Source: Botryllus schlosseri
Taxonomy: Eukaryota > Chordata > Ascidiacea > Stolidobranchia > Styelidae
Assembly (NCBI GenBank): GCA_000444245.1
Contig: ATSW01006868.1
Span: 1-20,678, forward strand
DNA length: 20,678 nt
Direction of reading: 5' to 3'
Shown here: positions 18,301-20,678 of the stretch, one piece after another
Position numbering within the stretch: position 1 is the first letter of the stretch
How the letters are laid out: every line of letters begins with the position of its first letter
Program-made: the position numbers and the translations under genes
The notes under the pieces: model-generated
What the model saw: only the letters and a program-made list of their open reading frames with translations
What the model was told of the DNA's origin: nothing
Databases searched by the model: none

Positions 18301-19588
18301 CTGAGTGCTGACCGTCTCTGAAATTTAAGCCAGCTGAGAGAATATTGTTGTGCTCATGATGCGAAGCAGCGTTAAATATACGAGGAAGTCTTCGACAAGC
18401 ATTTCCCGTCCAGAGTGTGTAGGCTACCTGTACAGTACAGTACACAATGGAATATCCATAGTAATGCCAATCAAACAATGCATATCGCGGCGTTGGGTTG
18501 CAATGCATACTCATTTCGACTTTCTCGAGTCAGTCACAAAACTTATCGCGGAGGAGCTGGTGGTCGAGGGAATGGGAAAACGATATTTTCGTTTCTCGCA
18601 AAAGTTATGCGGCATGCCTGCGCTGTGTCTGCAGTAATGTGGTACTGTGCAGTGTGCACGGTGCAGGAATGCTCGCCACTGTCACGACTGCTAATAAACG
18701 TGAGCGGAAGAATGAGTTAACGAAGTGACTGGCACTATTTTAAGAGTAAATGGGAATTTGATGAACACAAAATATGACTAAGTCTATTTCGTTTCGAGGT
18801 CGTTTGGAAATGATAAATTAACTCTCTAAAGCCACGCTTTATGTGGTGACAATGATTACAGTGCCGGCTGTCGTGCACAAATCAGACTTCTCGTGCGACC
18901 TGCTTCATGTTATAAGACTTTGCCACTCTACGGCATACAAAATTATCCATGCTTTACAAATTCATCACTTGTCAGGTATTAGGCCGTTAGCGTAGGCGCT
19001 CTATGCATGCGTCGTAATTATCGGTGATAAATCGACGCCAACGCATTTGGATGAACTGAGTAGTTCAGTGTGACCTTATTCTTATTCGAGCAGTAACAGA
19101 GGAAGCATGGTATCAAATTCAGATGCTCGTATTAACTGTTCATCTAAATAACCAGCGCCCGCGTAACAACAAAGGTGGAAATATATTTATACCTATCGCC
19201 CAAGTCGAGTCGGCGATTGCAAAATATTATCGGTTTCAAGTCGATGAAATATGTTTTTAAATCTATATCGTACCGTACAACAATATCATTCATTTGAATA
19301 GTAGATTCAGGTTTGTGTTTACCCTGCAGTAGAAGTGTGGAAGTGATACAAAATTTGGCCGATGTTGTTGCCAGTCACGGTGGCAACAAAACAACTGCAA
19401 CTGCACCTGTACCACTGTCACGACCAACAGGTGCCAGATTCATTCATTGACACGTCTGCCGTTTAAGCGAGCACCTTGCATAATCTTTAGCAGCTCATTA
19501 TCAAAAGTGACTATTATTATATTTTCATCATGATAGGAAACTCTGTTATTCCAGTTTGTATTTTCTGGTTTCTGATAACGATGTATAG
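18301..19588. other. about 1.3 kb without a supported gene
   Basis: Three overlapping plus-strand frames of 76-101 codons occupy 18350-18728, a local stop-poor GC-richer patch. One contains GGRGNGKT, a Walker-A-like string, but no hydrophobic strand precedes it and no other NTPase motif follows. Small inverted repeats lie near 18975-19035 (GCGTAGGCG with CGACGCCAACGC). Nothing is firmly supported. Confidence 0.3.
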
Positions 19589-19760
19589 CAGACATGGGGT
19601 AATCGCGATTAATAATCGTAATCGATTACGACGATTACAGCATGTTCAAGTAATCGTAATCGCAATCGATTACATTCGAAAAAATTCCGAAGTAATCGTA
19701 ATCGTAATCGACTACTTCCATATCTAATCGATTTCTTAGTGAAAGAACGATTACTTTTTA
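19589..19760. repeat. dense GTAATCG/CGATTAC repeats, possible hAT arm
   Basis: At least nine copies of TAATCG or its complement CGATTA lie within 170 bp, several forming palindromes such as AATCGATT. The block begins CAGACATGGGGTAATCG, similar to but not matching the YARNG terminus. Such arrays are common as subterminal repeats in hAT MITEs, yet no right end or target duplication was found. It may be a diverged arm or a simple-sequence expansion. Confidence 0.5.
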
Positions 19761-20249
19761 TTCGTACAAGGACTAGGACATAAACTGAACATTTGTGAAC
19801 AAGGAAGAGATATAATACCAGTCTCCATTCTGCCTAGTTTACAATAGTAACCTATGTATTGATGTTTGGCTATGCCTAGTTAAACGCAGTTTGACCGTTG
19901 CTTCTTGGCGAGCAGTAGGCCTATATACAAAGATTTGAAATTTTGTACTCGTCAAATAAAACATTACGGTTTCCACAAGGAAGCAGTAAAAATCAACAGC
20001 TAATGAGATAAATCATAACCGAGCCGTCTTTGCCGTTTCTCGTAACGGCAGCTTGCAGTACATTATCTGTATGAAGTTGAAGGCAGAATTTTATGTTCGC
20101 TTCATCGTGCCCCGGCTTCATCTTATTCTAATATGACTCTACTTGAAACGGGCGTCAATCGTTATTTCACAATTCTTTACTTAACATTGGGACCTGCAGC
20201 CATGGCCATGGGCTTCAATATCATGTTAACGTGGGTGGTAGCTAAAATC
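19761..20249. other. about 490 bp without a supported gene
   Basis: This is AT-rich anonymous sequence. A TAGGCCTA palindrome occurs at 19916-19923. Confidence 0.3.
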
Positions 20250-20530
20250 TGGACCTAAATAGCAATTCGTCCCCCAGTTCAAACGTTGGTCTTTGGCCCC
20301 ATAGGGTGGTATTTTAAAGTTGAAGACTGAATTTCGTCAATATTATTAGTAATTGCATTATATTACTATTAATTTTTAATCTTCTCTCAGCCCCGATGGT
20401 CAGATTTACCTGTAGAGGTAATTCATACTTATACGTCCAGTATCTTGTTATAATTACTTTAGTTTATGTTGTTAATTCGTGACCTCCGGTCTGTTATATG
20501 GTCAAAAGATATTGAAGTGGCGCAAGAACT
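20250..20530 (+). mobile_element. fragment related to the interior of the CAGTGGTTCCC hAT element
   Basis: The order of several short matches parallels 4050-4450: AGCAATTCGTC with AGCACTTCGTC, AACGTTGGTCTT with AACGTTGATCTT, then an ATTATTAG block. CTCTCAGCCCCGATGGTCAG then matches CTCAGTCCATGCGATCAG, and TGTTAATTCGTGAC matches TGTTATTTCTTGAC. Divergence is high, so it is an old relative and not a recent copy. Neither terminus is visible. The element may continue to the window's right edge. Confidence 0.6.
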
Positions 20531-20678
20531 TTGGTGAGACGCACACTCACACAAATTGTCATGTCTTCAAAACTCTCTGGGTGCCCGGGTGGCATTTGTA
20601 TAATGAGCTCAGATTGGAAGGACCGGACTATTAGTCACGTCCACCCAGCATGGCTATTGACAATGGACACATACCCAA
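20531..20678. other. right edge, nothing supported
   Basis: GGGTGG near 20588 and CCACCC near 20641 form a loose inverted pair around a GAGCTCAG sequence, but there is no B box or recognisable RNA fold. Confidence 0.25.

Noticed and set aside
18350-18728. Overlapping frames including a Walker-A-like GGRGNGKT
   Set aside because: There is no preceding hydrophobic strand and no Walker B or other NTPase motif. Three frames are open at once, which points to a stop-poor patch.
19589-19600. CAGACATGGGG as a true hAT terminus
   Set aside because: The fifth base breaks YARNG, and no partner end or second ATGTATAG was found.

Overview
The window looks like intergenic or deep intronic DNA from an animal genome. 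It is AT-rich, has no long open reading frame, and is packed with short non-autonomous hAT DNA transposons, tRNA-derived SINE copies and a few isolated coding-like stretches. Scattered TAGGCCTA palindromes and the mix of hAT families would suit a marine invertebrate such as a tunicate, but the sequence alone does not prove any taxon. There are no operons, no bacterial features and no CRISPR. I saw no LTR or virus-derived element.

The best-supported content is a set of eight hAT elements with both termini and an 8-bp target-site duplication (TSD) visible. All terminal inverted repeats fit the hAT YARNG start (CAGTG, CAGAG, TAGGG, YAAGG). Three are nested inside one another at 3670-5945: an outer TAGGGTTGC element, a CAGTGGTTCCC element inside it, and a TAGGGCAAG element inside that. 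A second nest lies at 15608-17416, where a CAGAGGTGGTC element carries a 517-bp TAGGGCTGGGC element. A second CAGAGGTGGTC copy at 10737-11992 lacks that insert and serves as the natural empty site. Two more complete elements lie at 8217-8973 and 12324-13282. Together the complete elements cover about 7.06 kb. Partial hAT pieces lie at 8990-9070, 10041-10660, 14136-14655, 15116-15300, 18170-18300 and 20250-20530, with a possible one at 747-1241.

The only recognisable protein domain is the C-terminal hATC dimerisation region of a ZBED5-type hAT transposase at 10338-10541. It sits about 300 bp from a hAT left terminus, so most of the transposase has been deleted. A tRNA-derived SINE with A and B boxes lies at 6905-7200. 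A copy of its body lies on the minus strand at 9893-10040, abutting that hAT terminus. A similar 3' tail occurs at 14054-14094.

Of the non-repeat DNA, 2676-3271 is the most gene-like: a good 3' splice-site sequence leads into successive open stretches with GC-rich third positions. It may be a terminal exon or a decayed gene. Weaker coding-like stretches lie at 230-547 (minus), 6170-6347 (plus), 7201-8049 (plus), and 14829-15115 and 15308-15508 (minus). I could not identify any of them. The remaining gaps hold nothing I can support.
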